64,000 nucleotides of DNA from Erwinia pyri. Its GTDB lineage: Bacteria; Pseudomonadota; Gammaproteobacteria; Enterobacterales; Enterobacteriaceae. The position numbers and the translations under genes are program-made. The stretch covers positions 868,001-932,000 of the forward strand of contig NZ_CP132353.1 in assembly GCF_030758455.1 (NCBI RefSeq). The letters are read 5' to 3'. The notes beneath the pieces are model-generated. The model did not search any database. It was not told where the DNA came from and saw nothing but the letters and a program-made list of their open reading frames with translations. Position 1 is the first letter of the stretch; every line of letters begins with the position of its first letter. Of this stretch, positions 11,441 through 18,977 are shown piece by piece.

Positions 11441-12423
11441 TACTCGCCGAGAGAGTAAGGCAAAGGCTGAATAGCCAGTTTGCCGCCCTCATCTCCCTGC
11501 ACCCGCAGTTCCGTATCCGGCTCGAGATCGTTGTTTAACACCGCCTGAACCCAGACTTCGCCGTTGTCTAACTGACAGGCAGCAAGAATGGTGCCGGTAC
11601 GGCGCCAGTTTTCTCCCAGCTTCATCTCCAGGGAGTCATTGGCGGCAGGGACACGCCCGGCGCTGCCGGCGAGCCAGTAGAGCGCGCGCTTATTGGCGCC
11701 GCGGAATTTAGCGCGGGCAACCATCTCCTGACCGGTATAACACCCTTTTTTAAAGCTGATCGCATCCAGCGCCTGAAGATTGACGGCCTGGGGAATAAAC
11801 TGGGCGCTGGTAACGTCATCAATCACCGGCAAACCGGCTTCAATATTCAACGCCAGCCACTGGGTGCTGTCATTCAGCTGCGCTTCGCCTTCCAGCCCCT
11901 GACGGATGCTTTGCGCCTGTTCGCGACTGGTCACCAGCAGGAAACGCTCTGCCGGGGTGCCAAACCAGAGCAGGGTGGTCTCGCCCTGTTGCACCACCGG
12001 GTTTTCTGCATCCGGCAGCGCTGCAAAGAAGCCGCTGAGCGCAGCGCGGGCCTGAAAACCGGCGACGCCCAGCAGCACAGCCTCTTCATCCGCTTCGATG
12101 GTGACTTTGGCAAATACGGCATATTTTTTCAGCTCGCCGATCTGGCTGTCGCGCAGGCTACGGCGCTCCAGATAGGCCAGACCTTCACCACGGTGAAACA
12201 GGCGCAGATTACTCCACATTTTGCCTTTGGCATCACAATGGGCAGCAGGCAGATGGCCGTTATCCGCCAGCGTGGCGACGTCCAGCGTCACCTGCCCCTG
12301 CAGATAGCTGACGCGGTCAGCGCCGGTCACGTTAACCAGCGCCCACTCTTCCAGAGAGATAAGCGTAAGCGGCAGACGCGAGGCGGCCGTGGGGTGACGA
12401 GGGGGAAAAGAGAGTGTTGGCAT
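11440..12423 (-). CDS. ygfZ: tRNA-modifying / Fe-S assembly protein YgfZ
   Basis: This folate-binding GcvT-fold protein helps maintain Fe-S enzymes such as MiaB. The length is 327 residues, as in E. coli. The hallmark [17 protein letters not shown] motif lies near residue 226, with the functional cysteine, and the N-terminal block includes YLQGQVT and [16 protein letters not shown]. It is divergent from sdhE, the usual enterobacterial layout. Confidence 0.95.
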   Translation of the reverse strand: MPTLSFPPRHPTAASRLPLTLISLEEWALVNVTGADRVSYLQGQVTLDVATLADNGHLPAAHCDAKGKMWSNLRLFHRGEGLAYLERRSLRDSQIGELKKYAVFAKVTIEADEEAVLLGVAGFQARAALSGFFAALPDAENPVVQQGETTLLWFGTPAERFLLVTSREQAQSIRQGLEGEAQLNDSTQWLALNIEAGLPVIDDVTSAQFIPQAVNLQALDAISFKKGCYTGQEMVARAKFRGANKRALYWLAGSAGRVPAANDSLEMKLGENWRRTGTILAACQLDNGEVWVQAVLNNDLEPDTELRVQGDEGGKLAIQPLPYSLGE

Positions 12424-12640
12424 GCATCCATCCTGAATAGAAGAACTATATTCTTCATGTTAAAAGAGCCCACTGGCTTTGCAACCTGTTTCCGGAAAAT
12501 CGGGCACAAATCGCCTGGTAACCCTGCAACAAAAGTGGGCGCGTTTAGAGAGAGCGCGCAACCGCCTCATTGCGTCATCAACAAGCGATCAAAAAAGCGC
12601 TACACTAGCCGCCATGTTTGACTGACTGACGATGGATAAA

Positions 12641-12907
12641 ATGGATATTAATAACAAAGCTCGGGTTCAATGGGCGTGCCGCCGCGGCATGCTGGAACTG
12701 GATATCGCCATCATGCCGTTCTTCAAGTATGAGTATGATTCCCTCACCGACTGGGAGAAACAGCAGTTTATCCGCCTGCTGGAAAGCCCGGATCCGGATC
12801 TCTTTAACTGGCTGATGAATCACGGCGAGCCGGATGACGCTGAGCTGAAGCAGATCGTCACCTTGATCCAACAGCGAAACCAGCAACGTGGCCCTGTGGC
12901 ACTCTGA
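12641..12907 (+). CDS. sdhE: FAD assembly factor SdhE
   Basis: This 88-residue protein promotes covalent flavinylation of succinate dehydrogenase and fumarate reductase. The diagnostic RGMLELD block (RGxxE, residues 19-25) is present, followed by [12 protein letters not shown]. Start ATG 12641 ([16 protein letters not shown]) matches the E. coli length; an in-frame ATG at 12632 is less likely. The gene overlaps the next gene, cptA, by 20 bp. Confidence 0.93.
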   Translation: MDINNKARVQWACRRGMLELDIAIMPFFKYEYDSLTDWEKQQFIRLLESPDPDLFNWLMNHGEPDDAELKQIVTLIQQRNQQRGPVAL

Positions 12908-13286
12908 GCTGCGGGTCTCCTGGCTTGCTCAATGGGTCTCTCTGCTGCTGCATGGCACAGCGATCCTGGCGCTGCTGTTAGCGCCCTGGCCTGCCCGTTT
13001 GACCCTGGTGTGGATGCTGTTGCTCACGCTGGTGGTGTTTGAATGCGTGCGCAGCCAGCGCAGGATCCGTGGGCGGGAAGGCGAGATTTCGCTGCTGGAG
13101 GCTGGTCAGCTACAGTGGCGACAGAAGCGGTGGCAGATCTGCGGCCGCCCCTGGATGTGTCGGCAGGCTATGCTGCTGGCGCTGCGCTCCTCAGCGGGCG
13201 AGAAAGAGAAGCTGTGGCTCTGTCGGGACAGCATGGAAGAAGAGGAGTGGCGTCTGCTGCGCCAGCATCTGCTGCCCGAGGGCTGA
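12888..13286 (+). CDS. cptA: YgfX / CptA family membrane protein
   Basis: This 132-residue protein has two adjacent N-terminal membrane segments (residues about 15-50), then the conserved [11 protein letters not shown] and a C-terminal [17 protein letters not shown] block. It is the usual partner of sdhE in one operon. In E. coli it was described as the toxin-like component of a CptA/CptB pair acting on cytoskeletal proteins, a role that is disputed. It starts with GTG inside sdhE, so translation is probably coupled. Confidence 0.88.
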   Translation: MALWHSELRVSWLAQWVSLLLHGTAILALLLAPWPARLTLVWMLLLTLVVFECVRSQRRIRGREGEISLLEAGQLQWRQKRWQICGRPWMCRQAMLLALRSSAGEKEKLWLCRDSMEEEEWRLLRQHLLPEG

Positions 13287-13356
13287 AACTACACTCTGCG
13301 CCGCCCACGGACTGGCGTACGTCGGCCACATTTCCGCTCTCTGCGCCACTCACGGA

Positions 13357-13875
13357 CTACAGCGCGTCGGCCATCTCGGTGAGGATCTGCTCGCACCACT
13401 GGGCGATGCGCTCGTCGGTGGCTTCAAACTGATTGATATCATCCAGCGCCAGGCCGACAAAATGGCTGCCATCCGGCGTCAGCGGCTTGCGGCTGGTGAA
13501 CTCATAGCCCTGATTGGGCCAGTAGCCAACAAACTTCACCCCTGAAGGCGCCAGCACCTCGTGCAGCATACCCAGCGCGTCTAAAAACCATTCGCTGTAT
13601 TCGCCCTGGTCGCCCATGCCGTAGAGCGCGACGATTTTGCTCTGAAGATTCAGGCCAGGCAGCTCGGTCCAGATCGCTTCCCAGTCCTCCTGCAACTCGC
13701 CGAAATCCCAGGTGGGAATGCCGAGGATCAGCATGTCATACTGCTCCATCAGCTGGGGCGAATCATCTTTCAGGTTGTGCAGCGTAACGAGATCGTCGCC
13801 GATAAAATCGCGGATTTTCTCTGCTGCCATTTCGGTGTAGCAGGTGCTGGAACCATAAAAAAGCCCGATATTCAT
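13357..13875 (-). CDS. fldB: Flavodoxin FldB, start codon within the prophage attachment site
   Basis: This 172-residue long-chain flavodoxin carries FMN as a low-potential one-electron donor. The phosphate-binding loop is YGSSTCYTE (residues 8-16), with [13 protein letters not shown] near residue 54 and [20 protein letters not shown] in the second FMN loop. The first codons (MNIGL) coincide with the 15-bp attL repeat, so the ORF is intact but its original upstream region now lies beyond the prophage at attR. The present upstream sequence is phage-derived and AT-rich with no strong Shine-Dalgarno. E. coli fldB is SoxRS-responsive; that control is probably lost here. Confidence 0.95.
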   Translation of the reverse strand: MNIGLFYGSSTCYTEMAAEKIRDFIGDDLVTLHNLKDDSPQLMEQYDMLILGIPTWDFGELQEDWEAIWTELPGLNLQSKIVALYGMGDQGEYSEWFLDALGMLHEVLAPSGVKFVGYWPNQGYEFTSRKPLTPDGSHFVGLALDDINQFEATDERIAQWCEQILTEMADAL

Positions 13876-13876
13876 A
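13862..13876. repeat. attL: 15-bp core AGCCCGATATTCATA
   Basis: This sequence recurs exactly at 28325-28339, and the two copies bracket the prophage from int to ogr. It spans the first 14 bases of fldB plus one base upstream. Outside the core the flanks diverge. Confidence 0.85.
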
Positions 13877-13945
13877 ATAATGTAATCTTTTCAGTTATTT
13901 ATAGGTAAATCAATAGGTTGAATATCTAATGAAACATATTAAACC

Positions 13946-14992
13946 CTAATGATAATTAACTTGTGTCGCCATTTTGTCGCCATTCTCTAAGGTGGAGACA
14001 GGATTGTGAGTTATCGCAGTTTCAAGGTGTTCAGGTGCAAAATGGGCATACCGCATAGTCATTGAAATATCGCTATGGCCTAGTATTTTCTGGAGCACTA
14101 AAATGTTTCCGCCGTTCATCATAAAGTGTGCTGCGAATGAATGCCTTAGGACGTGAGTCATCTGGCCTTTGGGCAGAATTATGGAAGAGGATTTTATTGC
14201 CTGCTCAAAATGTCGTAAGCATGGAGGGAAAAGAGGTTCCGTTCGAATATTTGTTAGCGCTTCATAAAGGGCTTTCGAAATGGGTACTGTTCTGTTTTTT
14301 CCGCTCTTTGTGTTCGTGTACGTGATCTTAAATGGGATTACCTGAGAACGCTTGAGGTTTTGGGCCTCACTCCATCTTGCCCCTGTGCTCAGGCAGATGC
14401 GGATCATCAGGTCTAATGCTTCATTTTTAGCAGTTAACGAAAGCAATTCTCTAACATTATCCTGTGTTAGCCAGGACATTTCTCGCTCAACAGTAGTTAG
14501 TTTCCGCAGGCGTTCTAGAGGATTAGGGTGTTTCCACTCCCCAAGTCGCGCCAATTCGTTAAACATTGATGTAAGGTAAGAATGATCCATATTCAATGTT
14601 GACTTCGATACGCCATTGGCAAAGCGGCTATCCAAAAATACCTCTCCAGATAATCTTTCCTTACGGTAGTGCGCGAAATCGTTAGCTGTAAAAATTGTCC
14701 CTTTGGGATTACCTAGTGCTTCAGCGATATGTAGTAATTTTCTGTATACCATAAGCCCCGCCCTGAGGGATTGGCCATGAAGTGAGTACCAAAGCTCTGC
14801 TAGTTCTTTAAGAGTGCGGTTATCAGTTTTTTCGGCAATCCACGGGCGGCTGGCTGCTTCATTCATAATGAACTGCTCGAATGAAATAGCCTCGCCTTTG
14901 GTGGGAAATGTTTTACGGACCCGCTGATTTTTACGCCCTTGTGGGTAGCATTCACAAATCCATTTGCCAGTATCTAACTTGCGGACTGTCAT
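13946..14992 (-). CDS. int: P2/186-type tyrosine integrase
   Basis: This 348-residue site-specific recombinase carries the R-H-R-Y catalytic set: R in CLSTGARWSEA, HxxR in THVLRHSFAAHFM, H in LGHSDISMT, and the tyrosine in MRYAHFAPEHL. An AP2-like arm-binding N-terminus (GKWICECYPQGR) precedes a SAM-like core-binding domain. It lies beside attL pointing to the chromosome edge, the P2 arrangement. Its start overlaps the cI stop by 4 bp, suggesting co-transcription in the lysogen. Confidence 0.95.
   Translation of the reverse strand: MTVRKLDTGKWICECYPQGRKNQRVRKTFPTKGEAISFEQFIMNEAASRPWIAEKTDNRTLKELAELWYSLHGQSLRAGLMVYRKLLHIAEALGNPKGTIFTANDFAHYRKERLSGEVFLDSRFANGVSKSTLNMDHSYLTSMFNELARLGEWKHPNPLERLRKLTTVEREMSWLTQDNVRELLSLTAKNEALDLMIRICLSTGARWSEAQNLKRSQVIPFKITYTNTKSGKNRTVPISKALYEALTNIRTEPLFPPCLRHFEQAIKSSSIILPKGQMTHVLRHSFAAHFMMNGGNILVLQKILGHSDISMTMRYAHFAPEHLETAITHNPVSTLENGDKMATQVNYH
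13964..13982 (+). repeat. Putative integrase arm-type sites near attL (TGTCGCCA twice)
   Basis: TGTCGCCA starts at 13964 and again at 13975, exactly 11 bp apart, about 90 bp inside attL and within the 3' end of int. The same octamer recurs near attR (28254), with a degenerate copy 11 bp before it. Confidence 0.4.
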
Positions 14993-15558
14993 GCGTTCTC
15001 TTTATGCATCACTAATGACACATAGCCTTTAAGATTTATGTCACTGATAGAGCAATCAAAATTACCAGCTTCATTTGATACTCTTACCTTCTGCTGTGGT
15101 AAGCGCATTATGTCGCGAAGTGAAAAGTTACCATCGATATCAACCAGCCAAAGACCATCTACAACATCATCTTTTGCCAAGTCTAAAATATATCGACCTG
15201 TACCAACAAAGAGTACGTGAGGGTCGCTGAGGGTTTCCGGGAACAACTCCTTATCGACAAAAAGAAGTTCGCCATTGGACAATGATCCATTTTCAAGGAC
15301 TAAGCTGGGTAACTTACGTGCAGCATGGTTTTCATTTGAGTACTTCAGCCCTTTCCCCAGTGCAAGCCATTCAATATTTACTCCAGTCTCTATCACTGCC
15401 TGGATGACCCAATCTGCTGGAAAAATATCTCTGGAATAGCGCGATGCCATAGTGCTTTTAGATACCCCCAACTGCTCGCAAAGCGCCTGACGAGTACGAA
15501 AGCCATAAACCTCTAAAAGTCGATGTACGACTTCCTGCCCACCAGTAGTAAATTCCAT
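14989..15558 (-). CDS. cI: 186-type CI repressor
   Basis: This 189-residue lysogenic repressor belongs to the phage 186 CI family (length about 192). The N-terminal helix-turn-helix is TRQALCEQLGVSKSTMASRYSRD. The C-terminal oligomerisation domain follows, without a recognisable LexA-type Ala-Gly cleavage site. Start ATG 15558 is chosen because AGGGGA stands 3-4 bases upstream; the frame is open further to 15681 but that part has no start signal and would overlap the operator region. It is divergent from the cox/apl-like gene. In 186, induction works through an SOS-controlled antirepressor rather than RecA cleavage; compare the LexA site at 21340. Confidence 0.88.
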   Translation of the reverse strand: MEFTTGGQEVVHRLLEVYGFRTRQALCEQLGVSKSTMASRYSRDIFPADWVIQAVIETGVNIEWLALGKGLKYSNENHAARKLPSLVLENGSLSNGELLFVDKELFPETLSDPHVLFVGTGRYILDLAKDDVVDGLWLVDIDGNFSLRDIMRLPQQKVRVSNEAGNFDCSISDINLKGYVSLVMHKENA

Positions 15559-15585
15559 GATTCCCCTCGGGTTCTCAAATAGCCT

Positions 15586-15615
15586 TTGACAAGTACCCAA
15601 TTTCGGATCTAAAGT
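15586..15615 (+). promoter_or_regulatory. Early lytic promoter (pR-like)
   Basis: TTGACA at 15586-15591 and TAAAGT at 15610-15615 are separated by 18 bp and direct transcription to the cox/apl-like gene at 15700. A dyad, CCCAATTTCG (15596-15605) and CGAAATCGGG (15630-15639), overlaps and follows it; nine of ten bases pair, with half-site centres 34 bp apart. This is a good candidate for CI operators. Confidence 0.6.
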
Positions 15616-15699
15616 TGCGCCTATAGGTTCGAAATCGGGTTCAATACTGTTAAATAGTCTAAATTGGCGCTCCAACGCCAAACTTGAGGATTCTGACTT

Positions 15700-15969
15700 A
15701 TGCAGCCAAATATTTCAATTGCTCTTACCGTGCCACACATGACTAAGGAAAAGTACAGTCAGGAAACGGGCATAGATGCGGATACCATCGATCTGATGCT
15801 CAAAGATGGCCGCTTATCTTCTTATCGTCATCGTCTCCGTAAAGATGGCAAACGCGAACTTATTCTTATCAATGTTGTAGCTCTCGCCATCGATGCACTT
15901 ACTGATCACAAAGTAAAGTTCTCAGAGTCAATGTCAGGTACTCAACGGCGTACCTCCCGTAGCGCTTAA
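15700..15969 (+). CDS. Cox/Apl-like excisionase and early regulator
   Basis: This 89-residue protein lies directly downstream of the lytic promoter and divergent from cI, the position of cox in P2 (91 residues) and apl in 186. A DNA-binding segment, TKEKYSQETGIDADTIDLMLKDGRLSSYRHRLRKDGKR, is present as a winged-helix-like pattern (residues 15-52; only the start is given here: TKEKYSQETGIDADTIDL). These proteins repress lysogenic transcription and assist excision. The family call rests on length, position and helix pattern. Confidence 0.75.
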   Translation: MQPNISIALTVPHMTKEKYSQETGIDADTIDLMLKDGRLSSYRHRLRKDGKRELILINVVALAIDALTDHKVKFSESMSGTQRRTSRSA

Positions 15970-16000
15970 GTTCATTATCGGGATTAGAGGGTTAAAAGCG

Positions 16001-16510
16001 ATGTTTGATTTTCAGGTTTCCAAATACCCGCATTTTGATAATGCCTGCCGTGCATTCGCGCTGCGTCACAACTTAACTGATGTTGCTCTAGCGGCAGGTA
16101 TGAACATTCAGATGCTGCGTAACAAGCTAAATCCTGATCAGAAAAATCAACTGACGTGTGGCGATCTTATGCGCCTTACAGATGTAACTGAGGATGCTGG
16201 TTTGCTGGATGCACTGCTGGCTCAAATGCATTGCCTGCCGTCTGTGCCGGTTAATGAAATGACCGCAGACAAATTGGATGTATACGCCTTGAGGGCTACG
16301 GCAGAAGTAGGTCAGCTTGCAGCGTTTGCCGCATCGGGCGCGAAAATGACGCCAGGCTGCAAAAGCGCGTTAGTGTCCAGCATTAATTCAGGGGTTCGTT
16401 ATCTGTCTCTGGCGGCACTGGCGATACAGGCACGGATCCACAGTAACCCCACGCTTTCATCAACCGTTGATGCCGTTAGTGGATTAACTGCATCAATTGG
16501 CCTGAGTTGA
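16001..16510 (+). CDS. cII: Phage regulatory protein CII (186 type)
   Basis: This 169-residue protein resembles the 186 CII family, which activates establishment of lysogeny. The pattern KYPHFDNACRAFALRHNL, then an HTH (TDVALAAGMNIQMLRNKLN), then LTCGDLMRLTDVTEDAGLLDALLAQ is typical. It lies after the cox/apl-like gene, with a GAGGG-type Shine-Dalgarno. Confidence 0.85.
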   Translation: MFDFQVSKYPHFDNACRAFALRHNLTDVALAAGMNIQMLRNKLNPDQKNQLTCGDLMRLTDVTEDAGLLDALLAQMHCLPSVPVNEMTADKLDVYALRATAEVGQLAAFAASGAKMTPGCKSALVSSINSGVRYLSLAALAIQARIHSNPTLSSTVDAVSGLTASIGLS

Positions 16511-16517
16511 GGTGACT

Positions 16518-16709
16518 ATGACTTTTTCCGTAGCACCACTTCTGAAGCGTCAGAATCCTTCCCCCGCTTATGGCAATGGCTGGATTATGGGTGAGAACGG
16601 CAGGCGCTGGCATCCGTCAAATTCGCAGGTGGAATTGCTGGCAGGGTTAACCAATAACGGGAGTAAGAGTAAATGGCTACCAAAGCTGATCAAGCTATTG
16701 TCCCAATGA
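16518..16709 (+). CDS. Fil-like phage filamentation protein
   Basis: This 63-residue protein contains VAPLLKRQNPSPAYGNGWI and RRWHPSNSQVELLAGL, a pattern I associate with the 186 Fil (DUF2724) family, whose overexpression causes host filamentation. Start ATG 16518 has GAGGTG close by. Its 3' end overlaps the next gene by 37 bp. Confidence 0.65.
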   Translation: MTFSVAPLLKRQNPSPAYGNGWIMGENGRRWHPSNSQVELLAGLTNNGSKSKWLPKLIKLLSQ

Positions 16710-17014
16710 CTGCCGGGGAGCGGGTTAAAGGCTTAAGCCACATCGCCAACATTCGCACCAAAGTTTTCGGTGAAAGTTGCGGTGATGAACTTAAACGGTT
16801 TATGAGTGATATGCGTGATAAGCGCGATATGTATTTTGAAAGGAATAAGCGTGCATTAGGCGCAATATTCTTTTTAGCAAACATTAAGTCAGAGCGTCAT
16901 GAATGTGACTTTGATGAACTGACGAGTGATGAAAAGTACGCACTTATAAATGCAATGAACCATTTTCGTGCAGTCGTGAGTTTATTTCCTAAGAAGTTGT
17001 CACTACCGAATTAA
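16673..17014 (+). CDS. P2-like early protein of unknown function (DUF5347-like)
   Basis: This 113-residue, probably cytoplasmic protein has several helices (KRFMSDMRDKRDMYFERNKRALGAIF) and no enzyme motif. Relatives occur at this position in P2-like prophages; the DUF assignment is from memory. The start has GGGAG eight bases upstream. It lies in the early operon between fil and the DUF2732-like gene. Confidence 0.6.
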   Translation: MATKADQAIVPMTAGERVKGLSHIANIRTKVFGESCGDELKRFMSDMRDKRDMYFERNKRALGAIFFLANIKSERHECDFDELTSDEKYALINAMNHFRAVVSLFPKKLSLPN

Positions 17015-17080
17015 CTAAACAATCAAATTTATGGCGTAAACCCGCCGGGCATTCTTTTGCCAAAAATCTGGAGAAAGCTA

Positions 17081-17308
17081 ATGAGAAATATTGAAACGAA
17101 AGAAATGCAGGCCAGCCCTGAAGTGATTGAGTCTTTACTTAACGCGGCACGTATGGACGAACGTCGCAATCGTGCGGTTGTCTTTTCATCCCGCCTTACT
17201 TTCCTTGCGGAAAAAATTGCCAGCGGTGGGGTTAGCACCGTGGAAGCCGCAGAGTTAATCCGTGAGGAAGCTGAAGAAATTCAGCGTCAGGCACAGGAGC
17301 TGCATTAA
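17081..17308 (+). CDS. P2-like early protein (DUF2732-like)
   Basis: This 75-residue, mostly helical, charged protein (ASPEVIESLLNAARMDERRN, then EAAELIREEAEEIQRQAQ) is typical of the DUF2732 small early proteins. ATG 17081 is chosen because GGAGAAAG lies 7-8 bases upstream; the upstream extension to 17057 lacks a ribosome site. Its stop overlaps the ATG of the next gene, suggesting coupling. Confidence 0.65.
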   Translation: MRNIETKEMQASPEVIESLLNAARMDERRNRAVVFSSRLTFLAEKIASGGVSTVEAAELIREEAEEIQRQAQELH

Positions 17309-17535
17309 TGGCCGATTCAATGGATTTAGCGCAGCAGCGCGAGGCGGAGAATCTGGCCCGCAGTCTTGCAAATGTGATTAATCGTCCGGTGAAAATCAGC
17401 GCTTTCTTTTGTGAAGAGTGTGAAGCACCGATCCCCGAAGAGCGCCGCAAGGCTCTCACCGGCGTTACTCTTTGCGTGACCTGCAAAGAAGCTGAGGAAC
17501 TACACGCCGCGCATTTTAAAGGGGCGTCATTATGA
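17308..17535 (+). CDS. TraR/DksA-type zinc-finger protein
   Basis: This 75-residue protein has a four-cysteine finger, FCEECEAPIPEERR through LCVTCKEAEEL (CxxC-x17-CxxC), as in phage-borne TraR/DksA C4 proteins that bind the RNA polymerase secondary channel. It overlaps its neighbours by 1 and 4 bp in an early operon. Its regulatory effect is not shown by sequence. Confidence 0.85.
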   Translation: MADSMDLAQQREAENLARSLANVINRPVKISAFFCEECEAPIPEERRKALTGVTLCVTCKEAEELHAAHFKGASL

Positions 17536-18386
17536 ATACCGTCCTGAAATGGCCGGGCAGCAAATCCCGTATCATGCGTGAAATCTCTAAGCACCTGCCT
17601 GAAGGTGATCGCCTGGTGGAACCTTTCGCGGGTTCATGCGCTGTGATGATGAAGACGGAATATCCTGCTTATCTGGTGGCAGACGTCAATCCTGATTTAA
17701 TTAATCTCTATCGCCAGATTAAAGAGGTCCCACAGCAATTTATTGTGCTGGCATGTCGTGCTTTTTCTGATAATCGCTCGGAGGAAAGCTATTACACCGT
17801 AAGGGAAAAGTTCAATCATCATCTCGGCCTGCCATTGCTGGAACGGGCCGCTTATTTCCTGTACCTGAACCGCAATGGTTATCGCGGCATGTGCCGCTAT
17901 AACCAGAAGGGAAATTTTAACGTTCCTTTCGGGAATTACGATGAACCTTATTTCCCTCTGGAAGAAATTAAAGCTTTTGCGGACAAGGCACAGCGTGCCA
18001 CGTTTATATGCGCTGATTTCACTGAAACGCTGAACATGCTGAAAGCCGGTGACGTGGTTTATTGCGATCCTCCCTACGATGGCACTTTTGCGGAGTATCA
18101 CGGCGGCGGCTTTGGCAAAGATAAACAGTATGAGCTGGCCTCTGTTTTAGGTGAAGTGGCAAACCATCACCCGGTCATCGCATCCAACAGCAATACCAGC
18201 CTGATTAAAAGCCTGTATCGCCAGTTTGACCTTCATCAGATTACCGCCCCTCGCAGCATTGGCGTTGCAGCGGGTAAGAACAAAAGCGCAGAAGAAATTA
18301 TTGCTGTCAGCCGCCCTGTCGGGACGGCTGTGAAATATGCAAATCCAGAGATTTATCCAGCCCTGACAGCTGAGGTGAATTTATGA
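17532..18386 (+). CDS. dam: Phage DNA adenine methyltransferase (Dam family)
   Basis: This 284-residue class D12 adenine-N6 methyltransferase should methylate GATC. Motifs in order are KWPGSKSRIMREI (AdoMet contact) at residue 6, LVEPFAGSCAVM near residue 28, YLNRNGYRGMCRYNQKGNFNVPFG near 115, and the catalytic VYCDPPYDGTF near residue 176. Overlap with the previous gene is ATGA-type. A convergent gene meets its 3' end. Confidence 0.93.
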   Translation: MNTVLKWPGSKSRIMREISKHLPEGDRLVEPFAGSCAVMMKTEYPAYLVADVNPDLINLYRQIKEVPQQFIVLACRAFSDNRSEESYYTVREKFNHHLGLPLLERAAYFLYLNRNGYRGMCRYNQKGNFNVPFGNYDEPYFPLEEIKAFADKAQRATFICADFTETLNMLKAGDVVYCDPPYDGTFAEYHGGGFGKDKQYELASVLGEVANHHPVIASNSNTSLIKSLYRQFDLHQITAPRSIGVAAGKNKSAEEIIAVSRPVGTAVKYANPEIYPALTAEVNL

Positions 18387-18977
18387 TGAAGTTGTTCGAT
18401 GGCTATATATCGGGTACTGGCCATCGCGGCACCCTGGAGTGTCTGCACTATCAACCTGCGCAAGCCACATCGGATTTACATTTCCAGCGACCAGGGAGGC
18501 AAGAAACTCGCCAAAGTGCGAGGGAACAAGAAAAATGTCTGTCTGCGCTGGCACAAATCGTAAATCGCCAGGCGCAAAAAGCTTCACGGTCTGAAGTGTC
18601 GCACGAACAGCAATGTGAATATCTGACTCTAGAGATCCCTCTGTCACCCACTCAGGAAATCCTTGTATACGGGTGTGCGGGATCGGTTGGAGCACATTAC
18701 TCAATGCGGTCTGCACTGCTCCTGTCCATTCTTCGGGAGGTATCCACTTTGCTTCAACGGCCCATTGGAAACGACGAGCAATCTCATTTCGACAGGATTT
18801 TGAGGGAAGCAAACGTTCAGATTCGTAATTTGTCGTCTGATCCAAAAACGCGTCACATGCAGCATACATGTCGTTCGCTGATAAGAGTCTTACAGCGCCT
18901 TGAGGTGCAGACGCGGCCGATAGCATATTCATCTTCTCGTCGTAGTAAGGACGATTGACTGGTGAATAAGACGACAT
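18381..18977 (-). CDS. Unknown convergent phage gene between dam and A
   Basis: This 198-residue protein was not recognised. It has a normal, hydrophobically balanced composition (FQWAVEAKWIPPEEWTGAV, DIHIAVRATLQTVKLFAPG, FLVPSHFGEFLASLVAGNV) and no signal peptide or membrane span. Start ATG 18977 has a near-perfect GGAAGGAG six bases upstream, and a minus-strand promoter candidate lies 31-59 bp before it. It runs opposite to the early operon, overlapping the dam 3' end by 6 bp and the A start by 16 bp, which suits a lysogenically expressed accessory gene. A plus-strand ORF of 191 codons covers the same DNA and joins dam to A with tight junctions; its composition (Arg/Gln/Ser-rich) looks like a shadow, but it is the main alternative. 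Confidence 0.6.
   Translation of the reverse strand: MSSYSPVNRPYYDEKMNMLSAASAPQGAVRLLSANDMYAACDAFLDQTTNYESERLLPSKSCRNEIARRFQWAVEAKWIPPEEWTGAVQTALSNVLQPIPHTRIQGFPEWVTEGSLESDIHIAVRATLQTVKLFAPGDLRFVPAQTDIFLVPSHFGEFLASLVAGNVNPMWLAQVDSADTPGCRDGQYPIYSHRTTSS

Noticed and set aside
11911..12621. 236-codon plus-strand ORF opposite ygfZ
   Set aside because: It mostly mirrors ygfZ coding sequence and runs into the ygfZ-sdhE promoter region; no ribosome site or family pattern.
18383..18958. Plus-strand ORF of 191 codons joining dam and A
   Set aside because: It has a tempting ATGA overlap with dam and ends 3 bp before the A start, but the protein is Arg/Gln/Ser-rich with little hydrophobic pattern, while the opposite strand has a promoter, a strong ribosome site and a normal composition. 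Kept only as an alternative.
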